NCBI GenBank assembly: GCA_014529385.2
Contig: CM043942.1
Location: forward strand, 1,464,501 to 1,528,500
Direction: 5' to 3'
DNA: 64,000 nucleotides
Source: Adiantum capillus-veneris
Taxonomy: Eukaryota; Streptophyta; Polypodiopsida; Polypodiales; Pteridaceae
Of the stretch, positions 11,326-21,917 are shown piece after piece (position 1 is the first letter of the stretch; each line of letters begins with the position of its first letter). The notes under the pieces are model-generated. The model worked only from the letters and a program-made list of their open reading frames with translations. It did not search any database and had not been told where the DNA came from. Position numbers and translations under genes: made by a program.

Positions 11326-13477
11326 ATGAGGTATGTCTACGAGCTTACTTTTCTCAGAATGCCACACAATGTCGACATAAATTGCGCGTATCTTTGGAGA
11401 TTTTTGGTGCTTTTGAAGCATGTAATCGGCCAGGGAAAAATTGAATGTTGTTTTCCGTCTCATTGTCAGGAATTGACTCCATTCATTGAGGTTATGGGAA
11501 CAAATGGGAAGGTTATTCGTGAGTGTCATGCATCGCAAACATGTATTGACCAAAAGGTTTCTTACGAAAGGCGATGCCTTCTTATTAGGCATTTAAAGAA
11601 TGTGCACAAAATCACAAATATTCACGTTCTAGAGCACAAAACAGGACGTCCTAAAACCAGTGAACGGCCACCACGACCAGTGTCTCCTAGATCTAAACGC
11701 CAATGCGTTACAAGGTTTGGAGATATTGCATATAAAGTTAGGGCGGCACGAAGAAAATTTCACAAAGATTTACAAGTGCGGGCAACAAAAGAGTGGGAAA
11801 GAGTCTTTGACAAAGAGGGAAAATCGCAAATAGAGTGGGAAGAGTCATGGATTGAAGCGCAAAAGTCTGCATGGGAAGCAAACATACCAAGTAGGATAAC
11901 AAAGCTAGAGGCAAAAATTAAGCGCGGATACAAACCCCGTGCTTATGGAGTTCCACATGACGCTGACATTCCTTGAGAAGAAAACGAGAGCGACGACAAA
12001 GAGGGTATTAAAGTTTCAGATGATGAGTCTGCCATCGTAAGTTTACTTTCCTTGACTACACACTCACATTCTCTTTATAGTGACAAGTTTTTACATTTAT
12101 TTCAAGCTATAATTTGAATGTTATTGTAGCCGGTTTCATCATCGACCGCTAGCTTTGTGCATGTCGAGACCATTTCTTTCTTGGTGAGCCATGATCGCCT
12201 TGTGTGTGAGATTGATCACTGCAATATGGATCAGTTCTTGGATAGGTGTGTTACTAACGTAGATTTACTCTTTTGCATGTAAATCTTGCAAGTGTAATTA
12301 GAAAAACAAACAGTGTAAGTGTGTGCATTTTTTCATAGGTGCCGTAAGGGAGTCACTTTTGTTTTGCGGTCTTCTCGATCTGGGCTTGAGTCGGGGTTAG
12401 ATGCCCATGCCATTGATGATGTTCTAGATCTTGAAGCTTCTACAAAAACGATCAACCTTTTTGCATTGTAAGGAAATAAACTTTATGCCTAAGTAACATT
12501 ATAGATTTTTTGCTTTGTTCACTTGTGTATCTCATCCTTCATAGGTGGATGGAAAGCATATTGCCGCCCGAAGTTCTCTCAGGTGTGTGGTGGGTAGACA
12601 GCTTGTGGTTCCCATTTGTCTCTGAGCCTGCTATAGGAGATCATACGTTTAGCAATTTCTTTGGGACACCTGATTTAGGAGCTCACGTATTTACCTTCTT
12701 CCCCGTTTTGGATGGGTATGGATGTTTTACTTTTATGTATTTTCGTAGTATCAAAACTGTCAAAGCTTCAAGTCTGAATGTGTGTTCTTTACATAGATCA
12801 CATTGGGTTCTTGTGGCATTTTACAATGCCCATCTCATACGCATACCCACTCTTTCTCGACGACGTTCAGCTATACTTCTCTTTGACTCTCTTTCGATTG
12901 TCTGCATGGAGAGACTCTTACCACACGTGTCTAGGTATGCATTGTTTTTGCTTTAAACATAATGTTCACATTGTTTGCATAATTTTAATTAATCAATTGC
13001 TTGTGTTTGAAGGGTACTAAAGCATTTTAGTAAGCATTGTTCAAACCTTCAAGTTAGAGAAGAACTTGAAGATCTGCGGGAAGCTTGCGAACTCCTCACT
13101 GCACAGGTTTATGGCACAATTTAGGGTTGTGTGCTATTGCATTGCGTAGTGAATTTTCTGCTATTGACTTATACACATGTTTGTTGGCTATAGTGTCCTC
13201 AGCAGCCAAATTCTACCGACTGTGGTTATTATGTGATGACAGCAATGAGGTTATTGATAAAGACCACTCTTAAAGATCAAAAGCCTCAAGGAAATTTGGT
13301 AATCGCTTGTCTTAAGCACTCATTATAGTGTGAACTCTCACTACTTTTTTGCTTTCTAATGCTTTGTGTTCTTTTCAGTTAAAAAAGAATTGGTTTGCGC
13401 ATGAAGAGGTCGAGTTCACGAGACAGAAACTCAATGCTTGGTTGAACAAGGCTTTGGGTGAGGTCACACTTGGATAG
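11326..13477 (+). pseudogene. Ulp1/C48-type cysteine peptidase gene carried by the MULE
   Basis: Eight exons join in phase: 11,326-12,036, 12,130-12,245, 12,339-12,467, 12,545-12,715, 12,797-12,934, 13,013-13,106, 13,194-13,298 and 13,379-13,477, all with GT-AG introns. The C-terminal half has the C48 catalytic order: His in 'SHWVLVAF', Asp in 'AILLFDSL', Gln and Cys in 'CPQQPNSTDCGYYV'. Family members cleave SUMO or related isopeptides; transposon-borne copies have unknown substrates. The N-terminal part has a Cys/His cluster ('ECHASQTC...RHLKNVH') that may bind zinc, and a basic region. One in-frame TGA at 11,974, easily explained as CGA to TGA, interrupts exon 1; otherwise the gene is open. 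The start codon is the first ATG of the open frame, and an upstream exon is possible. Confidence 0.75.
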
Positions 13478-14353
13478 GCCATGGTTTAGGTCGATGTTGT
13501 GTTCACCTTTTATTGTATTAATGGCAAACTTTGGAAGTCGTCATGGCCTACTTTGTATCGATGATTTTGTTAACAGATATTGTCTATATTTACATTTTGG
13601 TCCACTTTGTGTGTTGTAATTTGCGGCACGCTACAATGCTGAGAATCTTACTTACATTGGATATTGTCATGTCTGGACTTGATTAATCTACTCAGGCTTA
13701 TGGGTATTCTCCTGATATTTTTATGCAAAGCTGTACACGAGCAGGTACACCAGAATGGGGGGTGAATGAGGAGCACATGCACAGCACATGTAATCTGGAT
13801 ACACACAAAGAGGTGCCCACACACACACAAGAAATCTTTTATAGTACTTGGCTGGATTATGAGTAGTGAGGCTTTGCATGTCGAAGCCTACCGATCTGTC
13901 CTTGATGTACAAATTACGTTCAAAATAATTTTATCTGGTTTTGGTTTGTAAATTTCTGCCTTTTGGTCCTCCACAGATGGAGTATGCAATTCCATTGTTT
14001 CATTTGTTTCTCAAGTGTTTAAATGAAGGTGATTGAGTTGCTGGCTTTTTATTCCTATTTTAGGCTGGAATGACAATGTGCCCTGCTTTGGTATTTTGGA
14101 AGAAAGTGTATCAGTGTCAGCATCTTTACATGCTGGCGATGAAGTTGTTGTAGCTCATCTGCCACTCAAGGATACAGAGAGACCAGAATTTGAGGGTGAA
14201 GCATGCGTACTTGAAACCAATGTTGAATCAGGGCAATGCGGACATCACTCAACATTCAGATGCTAATATGGTCGTGGGTTTGGATAAAGTGTCCTGCTGA
14301 ATGGTTTGAGGGTTCTATTTACTCGGACGAATGGAAATTTATAATGCTGAGGC

Positions 14354-14562
14354 TGGTCTTTATGAGGAATACATGGTCTTTATGAAGAATACATGCTTGT
14401 TTATTATTCCAGAAGCCTGGTCTTTATGAGGAATACATGCTTGTTTATGAGCAATACATGGTCTTTATGAGGAATACATGTTTGTTTATTATTCCAGAAG
14501 CCTGGTCTTTATGAGGAATACATGGTCTTTATGAGGAATACATGCTTGTTTATTATTCCAGA
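14354..14562. repeat. short tandem repeat, ~21/43-bp units
   Basis: 'GGTCTTTATGAGGAATACATG' is repeated at least six times, alternately joined to 'CTTGTTTATTATTCCAGAAG'. It lies between the two convergent MULE genes. Nearby open frames (14,033-14,266 and 14,522-14,725) have no recognisable domain. A second small duplication ('GCACACTAGAATTAACATAC') is at 14,971 and 15,013. Confidence 0.8.
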
Positions 14563-15251
14563 ATTTGTCTGTCTCTCTTTTGCTTTCGATTTGTCCGGTG
14601 ATTATAGCCCATGTTGTCTTAGCAACAATACATGTTGTGACAGTTCTGAGAAACAAGCCTTTAAAAATGCCTTGCATCTGGATGATGACGATGCTTCGGC
14701 TTATGCCTACATGCAGAAAGTTTAGAGTACATGGCCGCCCATAGAAACACTAGAGTTGACTCCTCATTGATATCCTCCACTCGGTTTGGATCAAGAAAAT
14801 ATATGAAGGCCTGCACTGAAAACAAGAGGGCTCATGGCCTGCAATTAAAACCCAAAAGCACTGCCTAATTGACAAAAAGTTCGACACAAAGGAGTGTTGA
14901 TTTACAGAGCGAATATCCATTTCAGCCTTTGCATGATGCCATCCTTCAAGATGGATTCTTATGCTTTCAAAGCACACTAGAATTAACATACATGTCGACT
15001 TTTTCTTTCAGAGCACACTAGAATTAACATACATTTCAAGAATTGGTTTACCCACACTTTCATAATGGGATATGATTACTAGTTGCAAGTATCAGCACAC
15101 TATTTGGAGAGAGGTCTTGGCTCCGCAAACGCTCAAAAATGCAAAGAGATTTTTAACAAAGAAAAGCAAAAAACTGATGTAACAACTCATTACTATGTTC
15201 AAAAGTTAAAAAGTAATCTCAACAAGTTGAAATTAACAACCCTCTTGAAAC

Positions 15252-15663
15252 AAAGTAATCTCGACACAATGTGTAGAGATTACTTTTGTGGTAGGGAGCT
15301 CTTAGTTTCTAAACTCTCTGGAAGAAAAGTAATCTCAGCACAACTAGTCGAGATTACTTTTTTCCTAGAGAGCTAGAATCCCTAACTCTCTGGAAAAAAG
15401 TAATCTCAGCACAACGTGTCGAGATTACTTTTTTTCCAGAGAGTTAGAATCCCTAACTCGCTGCCATAAAAGTAATCTCTGCACAATGTGTCGAGATTAT
15501 TTTTTTTCTAGAGAGCTAGAAATTTTGAACTGTTAGCCACTCCCTGTAAAAAAGGTAATCTCTGCACAATGTGTCGAGATTACTTTTTCTCTAGAGAGTT
15601 GTTAATTTCTATTTCTCTGGAGAAAAAGTAATCTCGACACATTGTGCAGAGATTACTTTTATG
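15252..15663. repeat. array of alternating palindromes (six copies)
   Basis: Six near-perfect palindromes of ~36-44 bp, with half-site AAAGTAATCTC(G/A/T)(A/G)CACA, are centred near 15,270, 15,343, 15,414, 15,486, 15,568 and 15,641, spaced ~70-80 bp. Several spacers are themselves inverted repeats, with arms CCAGAGAGTTAG and CTAACTCTCTGG around 'AATCC'. Thus most of the block can fold into consecutive hairpins. It lies 3' of both convergent MULE genes. Confidence 0.9.
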
Positions 15664-15779
15664 GAAGAGAGTACTATTAACGTAATCTCAACATACGAAT
15701 AATGTTTGGTTTAAATCAAAATTGAATAAAACTCGTCAAAATTTTCCATTTGTATTAAAAAAAGCTTGAAATATAATTG

Positions 15780-18700
15780 TCATGAATACGTCATTACATG
15801 GCTTCGACTAGAAGAATACAACAATAGCATTCTGACGATGGAAGCTTTGATGCCTGGTAGTTGTTCTCCATTTTCTCGGGTAAGTGTAAAGCAATACTCA
15901 ACATCTTCTGCACCACCAAATTGGTAAGAAGAAATCACCCCCCCAAAACTCTCAGCTTCATTACAGACGCGAATCACTTTACCCACTAGAGATTGAATGA
16001 CATTTTCCTTGATGTGTATAGGCTTTACTGGGAGGAGAGCATGACACGTGTGACACGTGGGTGTGATTTGAGAATCCACTAGCAAGGTTTTGGTGCAACA
16101 ATGTGGACACCAAATACGGGGCCACTTATCAAAACGGACACGCGATCTCCCCCTTTGGTGCTTGCGTCTGAGTTGGCCCGTTTGACGCAATGGTTTGGAA
16201 GGTTGGCCCGTTCCATCAAGGTCTATGCTTTGTTGTTCTTCACATGTGCGAACTAGTGGTACGCCATGACCGAGCCGAGTTGCTGTAACGTGGGCTTGTA
16301 TTTGTTTAATACTCCCTCTGGCAAGGAGATCAATCTTTGTAGGGATCACAAATGTTGAGAGTGTCCCTTTCATGTTTTGCAACTGTTTCCTGATGACTTC
16401 AATCTCTTTGGGATCCTTAGAATACACCTCTTTTTGTATAGTTGACAGTGCATCCTTGAGGTGGTTGATGAGATCCACCACATCATCTTCCCTCTCTTGT
16501 ACATTATTGTCACTATCATGTGCTTCAAAATCACGATGCATGACATCTTTGTAGATGTTGGATGCGTCTTCATGTGCACCATGTAGAAATTCTTTCAAAC
16601 GAGGAAAGTGAGTCAGTACTATCATTCGAACACCATTAAGATGCTTACATTGACTGCCCCAATCCGGACAATCACAATAATTGCTTTGCAAGCTAACATA
16701 ATATCATATACTCTCAGTTGTGGCACTTTGAATCTTGAAGAGAAGTGACCCTTCATTTATAACCTGAAAGGTAGATGGTGTGGTTTGAAACCTTTGCAAG
16801 ATTCTCTCCCCTTCAAGCATTTTTGCTGTCTGCATCTTTGTCCCCCCCCCGAACGCCATATCGCCCAGAGTCAGCTACCATGCAAAGCATGAATTAGACA
16901 CGAATCCACACCTTCAACGTATGCTTTGCAATAAACAGAAAAGAGAACAAATTACCTATTTCTTGTTTTTGTTGAAAGAACCTCAAGAGGGTACCACCGA
17001 TGCGACTTCCAGACTTCGAGTCACCCACAAGCGCATGCAAGAGCTCCAAGATAGATCGATTAATCCGAGCATCCAAAAGAGTATATTTAATATATTGCCA
17101 TAAGCGCTCCACCAAGTTTGTGGTGTCAACATTGCCATGTCTAAACATTCGTCCAAACCTTGGCCATCGGGTTTTCCACATGCAATCCCACCCACACCAT
17201 CCATTAGTAACATAACGAACTATATTTGGGTACGGTGAATACCTCACCAAAAGCTCTTGAAATCTGCCTTCAAAATCTGATTCTGTCGCACAATGCATTA
17301 AGTTTGACAAATCATTATAAACATCGCCCCTTAACTCCTTTGGAACCTACATTTCAAAACAAACGTGCATATGTTGTACATCGATTTTTTTTTTAGATCA
17401 AATAGTTACAATTAAATAACTTACCAGTATAATACCTGAGGTAAGAGATTCTCCACCCATGCTTTCTTGGTATGGAACCAACATAGTAGAACACGGCATG
17501 CAACCTGATACTTTGTTCCATTGGCGTCAACACTCCAACTATGCGGGTCTTCATCCACGACCTTCGATATAGCCTCTAGTTCTTGTTGTGACTTATCAAT
17601 CACAATAGCTGACGGACGAATGTGGCCCATCCTCTCAAAGAATACAGCAACTATGAACTTTAAAGCAATGACGTCATGATGACAGCCAGGATCTGTCGTA
17701 CACAGCATGAACCAAATTGGTAGGCCAACACCTTGTTGGTTTGGCAACACTGCAGCATATAATGGTAAACCATATATGTTTGTTTTAAATGTGCTGTCAA
17801 TAGCCCATGAGTTATTTGTAGAGAATCGCTTGGCCATTTGTAGCATCCAGTCATCTTGGATGATCAAGATAAAAGGCTTATCTTTGTCATTAACTTCCGA
17901 TGGATTGTATGGTTGGCAATAAACCACCTGCATAATTTGAATGTAAGAAGAAAATAAATTTGAACTACTCTATATGACTTATGACAAGACATTACCTTGT
18001 TGGTTTCGCGTAATTTCATAGCCTCCGTATACATAGAAACCCAGTCATCATCTGATACGCGACCTGTATCAACTTGATCACTTAGAGGGTATCCTCTGTA
18101 TAAAGCAATTTACTAAAGAGGCAAGTCAAAGTGCTACCTCGATAACGCATTTGATAAGACAAGATATTGATTTCATGCGGTATCATAAAGAACCTGTAGA
18201 TAGTACAATCAAGAAGGGAGGCTCGCTCCATGTGAAATCTTTCTTTTGACAAAGACATAGAAGCAACATATCGAGCATTTCCGACATCAAAGAGATCTTA
18301 CATGCAACACTCAATTACGGATGGATGGACGGGCAAGTGATATATATCACTTCTTGAACCTGGAACATGACCACTGTGACTAGTGTTTAGATAAATATGA
18401 ACATCATTACTCCCATTGGTAGTTATCACTTGTATTTTGAACGGACAACCAAATTTCTTTGATGTCCTTGTTCTCTTTTTATCTCCCCTTCGTCGAGGCG
18501 CACCACCTCGATGACATATATAATCAATCACAGTTTTTAATGTGCCCGATTTTTTGGAAGAACGGACCATCACTAGCCTTGTCTTGTGCTCGATCATGAT
18601 GGTCTTTAGGGGCCCCTCTACATCGGACGTGTTTGTAGTGATCACATTTGGAGGCTCTTTATTCAGGTCCATTCTTTGACGCCATGATCTTGAAGTTGAA

Positions 18701-19344
18701 GCGTTAGTTGCATTGCTACATCCACAAGCATTTATGTACTCTTTGATGTATATGGTAGATATACCATGCTTCCTAACTTCAATGCACCATTTGGACTTGA
18801 TGGAAATTAGGGTTTTATTAAACCCTTGGTGTTTTGATCCTTCAACAATATGGGCAACTTTTACAATATCCTCCCAATCTTCAACACATGGAACTCTCAC
18901 CGGCTGCGAATCTCCCAAATATAAACAAAGCCTTCTATGCTCATCAAGCCCAACATGAAGCTCATCCTTCATCTTGCGCCACTTCTTCAAATCCAACATG
19001 TCTCTAGAGTCATAGGTTTTAAGAGTCTCCAATGTTGTGGAGAGGTCACTTTGAAGCACTCTTATCATGTAATTATATGCCTCTCTGTGAAAGGAAAAAT
19101 ATGTTGTGGACACATAGAGATTTGGATCCGGAAATACCTTAACCATTTGATCTTCAAGAGGCCGGCTTTCTCCAAGAGCATCACCTTCTTCATGGAGTAC
19201 CTCGAAGTCGTCATCAATACTTTCACTACTCGCATCACTTAAATCCTCATCAAACAACTCTTCAAGCATATGATCACCTTCCACGTTTGCTTGATCCCAA
19301 TCCATCACTTGGTTGTGATTGAGGGTGATTGGATGAGAAAGCAC
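15780..19344 (-). pseudogene. Mutator-like (MULE) transposase with SWIM zinc finger
   Basis: On the minus strand the first exon (19,344 down to ~18,130) encodes an acidic N-terminus and a DNA-binding-like Cys/His region ('CGCSN...GCPFKI...HSGH'). The central transposase part (17,933-17,421) has 'WAIDSTFKTN', 'IVIDKSQQELEAI' and 'CWFHTKKAW', which fit the MULE DDE core. A further exon ends at ~16,960, followed by a SWIM finger with C-x-C...C-x-H ligands ('YCDCPDWGSQCKHL', ~16,690-16,640) and a C-terminal Cys cluster ('WCPHCC...CHTC'). Introns are short and GT-AG (for example donor at 17,440, acceptor at ~17,347). At least two nonsense codons, TAA at 18,298-18,300 and a TGA just before the SWIM exon, break it; both are explained by single C-to-T changes. 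The transposase would act in the nucleus on the element's ends. Confidence 0.8.
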
Positions 19345-19600
19345 ACTTCTTTCGTCCGTGAGCGTGAATGTTACTGTGTGTGTGTGTGTGTACGCGCGCA
19401 GGCAAAGGAGAGGGACAGAGAGAGGCCAGTTTTTCTTCCCTGTGTCGAGATTACACGCAGTGTGTTGAGATTACATACAGTGTGGGTCTCTGCATTACTT
19501 TGATGTGAGTCGAGAGTTAAACTCTTTAAAGTAGGTTGAGTGAATGCTGAGCATACTTGCTTGGCGTTCATAAATGGAAGTATCTTATTGATCTCCGCCT

Positions 19601-20204
19601 AAGCATCCATGTCAGCATGGATTGCTAGAGGGGAGCTAACAATTTTTAAAAAATTATGATCAATTATAAAATTTTATCTTGAGAAATTCCCTGTAGACAT
19701 CCATGTCAGCGTGGATAGCTTGAGGGAGCTTACTGAGTTTCATAAAACATGATTAAATTCAATGCGAGAATGAATCATTACCCCTAAACCAATGTCGCAA
19801 GAAAATCCTTCTAGCCATCCACGCTGGCGTGGATGGCTTTAGATAGTTTTAAGAGAAGCTATGCAGCTCTGAAGATTTCCAGAGAGAGCTTATAAATAGG
19901 TAGATTTTCACATTCAAAACTCCTCCTAGCCATCCACGCCGGCGTGGATGGCTACAGGAAGTTTAGGCTTAGAATCACAATGATAAGAAAGCCACACAGA
20001 AGTTTAGTTATTCCTTATGCAGTGGTTTGGTTTATCCTGTTGCAATGTTAGAAAGCTTTACAGAGAGCGTTACAGAAGGCTTCTGTATTCTTTAAAAGTG
20101 TCAATAATTTTAATTAAAACATTAGCCTTACAAACCTTATCTAAAACATTGAAAAAAAACTACCTATAGCCATCCACACCGGCGTGGATGGCTATAGGTA
20201 GTTT
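19601..20204. repeat. five-member palindrome array (TAGCCATCCACGCC type)
   Basis: Palindromes with half-site TAGCCATCCACGCC are centred near 19,613, 19,706, 19,825, 19,940 and 20,180. Spacing is ~93, 119, 115 and 240 bp, so the period is ~118 bp with one decayed slot. The fourth (19,927-19,954) is a perfect 28-bp palindrome. The fifth extends to ~46 bp with one mismatch pair. Members 1 and 2 carry mismatches. The spacers are AT-rich and mostly unrelated to each other. Confidence 0.9.
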
Positions 20205-20399
20205 ACAAAGGTACCTGGCAAGAGGTTTTCGGGCCGAGGTAGACTCCCTTCTCCCCATGGCGGAGGCAATATCAAAGAATCCGAGCTTGGTTCGCGTTGT
20301 GTTGCCGAACGATGAGGTCTTGAGAGATTAACTCATTAGACAAAGATTAACTCATTCAGAAAGGTTAGGCTTGAGAGATTACCTAATATTAGCTAACAC

Positions 20400-20600
20400 A
20401 ATAGGCCGGCCTCAAATGGAGCCATGCAAGAAAGCCTCAGTGGACGCAAGTATGCAAGAAATCTTGAAAGAGCGCAGGAAAGGAGCGTGAAAAGGCGCAG
20501 GGAAGGAGCACTTGAGAGCAAGGAGCGTGAAAGGGCACAAGAAGTCTGTCAATTGATTGCGCAAGAAAATGGCCTGAGAGATTCCTGAGAGAGAGGCGTA
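20400..20600. repeat. purine-rich degenerate repeat
   Basis: 'AAGGAGCGTGAAA(A/G)GGC' and related 'GAGCGCAGGAAAGGAGC' words recur several times between 20,470 and 20,545. No open frame or other function is apparent. Confidence 0.4.
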
Positions 20601-20771
20601 GCAGATGCGTTAAAAAAATATATTAGGGGCTTGCATTGCTTTAAAAAAATACAGTAGGGGCCTACAGGCCCCTTTCACATAATGAAATCACGACCACCAG
20701 ATGGGCGGTTGGCCCTTTCCCACCACCTCCAGACGGCCGGTTGCCAATCACGTCGACTACAATTTCATTAA

Positions 20772-21262
20772 GGGAAAATTACCAAAATACCCCTCTAATT
20801 TGTGGAAATTCCCAAAATACCCCTCAAATTTCAAAAATTACCAAAATACCCTTGCATCTATTTTGATTGGACTGCTCAAGAGATTAACCTTTATTCTTTT
20901 TTGGCAATTTAGATCCGTTTTTGAGTTCTTAGCATGTAATTTTTGACAAATTACCTTGCAAAAAGGGCAATTATATCTAAAAATAATGAAGAAATTCATC
21001 TCCAAAGCCTATGTAACATACCTAAGTTCTAGTTTTAGCATTTTGTAATGATAGACAGTTAGCCTCCTTATGAAAAGCTACAAATTTTTTTGCCTTTCAA
21101 GAAATTTATTCTCACGACCAGGGGTACTTCGGGAATTTTGGAAAACTTAAAGGGCATTTTTGGAATTGGTGACAAAATATTGGGGGTGTTTTGGGAATTT
21201 TGAAATTTGAGGTGTATTTTGGGAATTTCCACAAATTAGAAGGGTATTTTGGTAATTTTCCC
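20772..21262. mobile_element. 491-bp MULE-type MITE with ~65-bp terminal inverted repeats
   Basis: The left end begins GGGAAAATTACCAAAATACC and the reverse complement of the right end begins with the same 20 bases. Similarity continues for about 65 bp with only a few mismatches, through 'TCTAATTTGTGGAAATTCCC'. The flanks are TTTCATTAA (20,763-20,771) and TTTTATTAA (21,263-21,271), a 9-bp duplication with one difference. Long TIRs with a 9-bp duplication are the hallmark of Mutator-like elements. No coding capacity. 'CCAAAATACCC' recurs inside the arms. Confidence 0.8.
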
Positions 21263-21540
21263 TTTTATTAACTAAGAGCAGCCATGAACTGACACACCCC
21301 CATCCCTCAAAGCTAAGCTCTTGTCGCATGCTCTGCCTATCCATCCCCCCATAGTACTGCGGTGTAGCTCCTTTTAATTTCATTGGTGACCTCTCTAACA
21401 AACTCAATAGGCAACCACTCTTTTCAGCACGCAAAAACTTGGCTTAGAATTTAATAAACCAAAAACACTGAGCATGGGACATTTAACTGGGTAGGTGAAG
21501 TTCGGTTGTCATTAATATGCTCGATTGACTGAAAATCGTA

Positions 21541-21690
21541 AAACTCAAGGAACTAAAAGTAGGCTTGTTTTTTCAGTGTTTTAAAAATTAAAAGTAGGAT
21601 CGTATTTTTACTGTTTTTAAAACTAAAACAAGTTCTTTTTTAGTGTTTTTAAAACTAAAAGCAGGCTCGTTTTTTAAGCACTTTAATATA
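21541..21690. repeat. ~55-60-bp degenerate tandem repeat
   Basis: Three to four diverged copies of '(A)AAACTAAAAG.AGG.TCGTTTTTT...AGTGTTTTTAA' lie just upstream of the SWIM transposase at 21,918. No other feature is seen here. Confidence 0.6.
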
Positions 21691-21917
21691 TTTCATGTTG
21701 TGACTATATTATATAGTGAATTATTATTTCTAATATATATTTTATAAAATAGTAATTGTTGTTTGTGGGAACACGAATGTGAAATATTCCTGGCGGCTTG
21801 TGGTTATGGATAGAATTTTAAGGATATCAATCTATTCTATTTACACCCGCTGTATCAATGAGAACCATGCCACTACTCTTTGATATTCTTACCTTCTGCT
21901 AAACACACTATTAACCC

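Larger units (their letters stand above)
11160..19500. mobile_element. MULE-like DNA transposon, two convergent genes
   Basis: A Ulp1-type peptidase gene (+, 11,326-13,477) and a Mutator-type transposase gene (-, 15,780-19,344) converge, as mudrA and mudrB do in maize MuDR. A 14-base word, (T/G)GTGT(A/C/G)GAGATTAC, occurs in the left flank (near 11,180 and 11,230), repeatedly in the central hairpin array (15,252-15,663) and in the right flank (near 19,441 and 19,462). This ties the whole span together. I could not find long terminal inverted repeats or a 9-bp target duplication, so the ends are approximate and the element may be a non-TIR MULE. Confidence 0.65.

Noticed and set aside
18298-18306. 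GT at 18,300 as an intron donor removing the in-frame TAA of the transposase
   Set aside because: The same frame continues with protein-like sequence directly after the TAA, so a nonsense change is simpler than an intron here.
11160-19500. Direct GTGT.GAGATTAC motifs at 11,180 and 19,441 as the terminal inverted repeats of the MULE
   Set aside because: Both flanking copies are in the same orientation and no extended inverted match or 9-bp duplication was found, so they are element motifs but not demonstrated ends.
19601-20204. Palindromes as microRNA precursors
   Set aside because: The hairpins have almost no loop and are symmetrical palindromes, unlike plant precursor stem-loops. Small-RNA data would be needed to revisit this.
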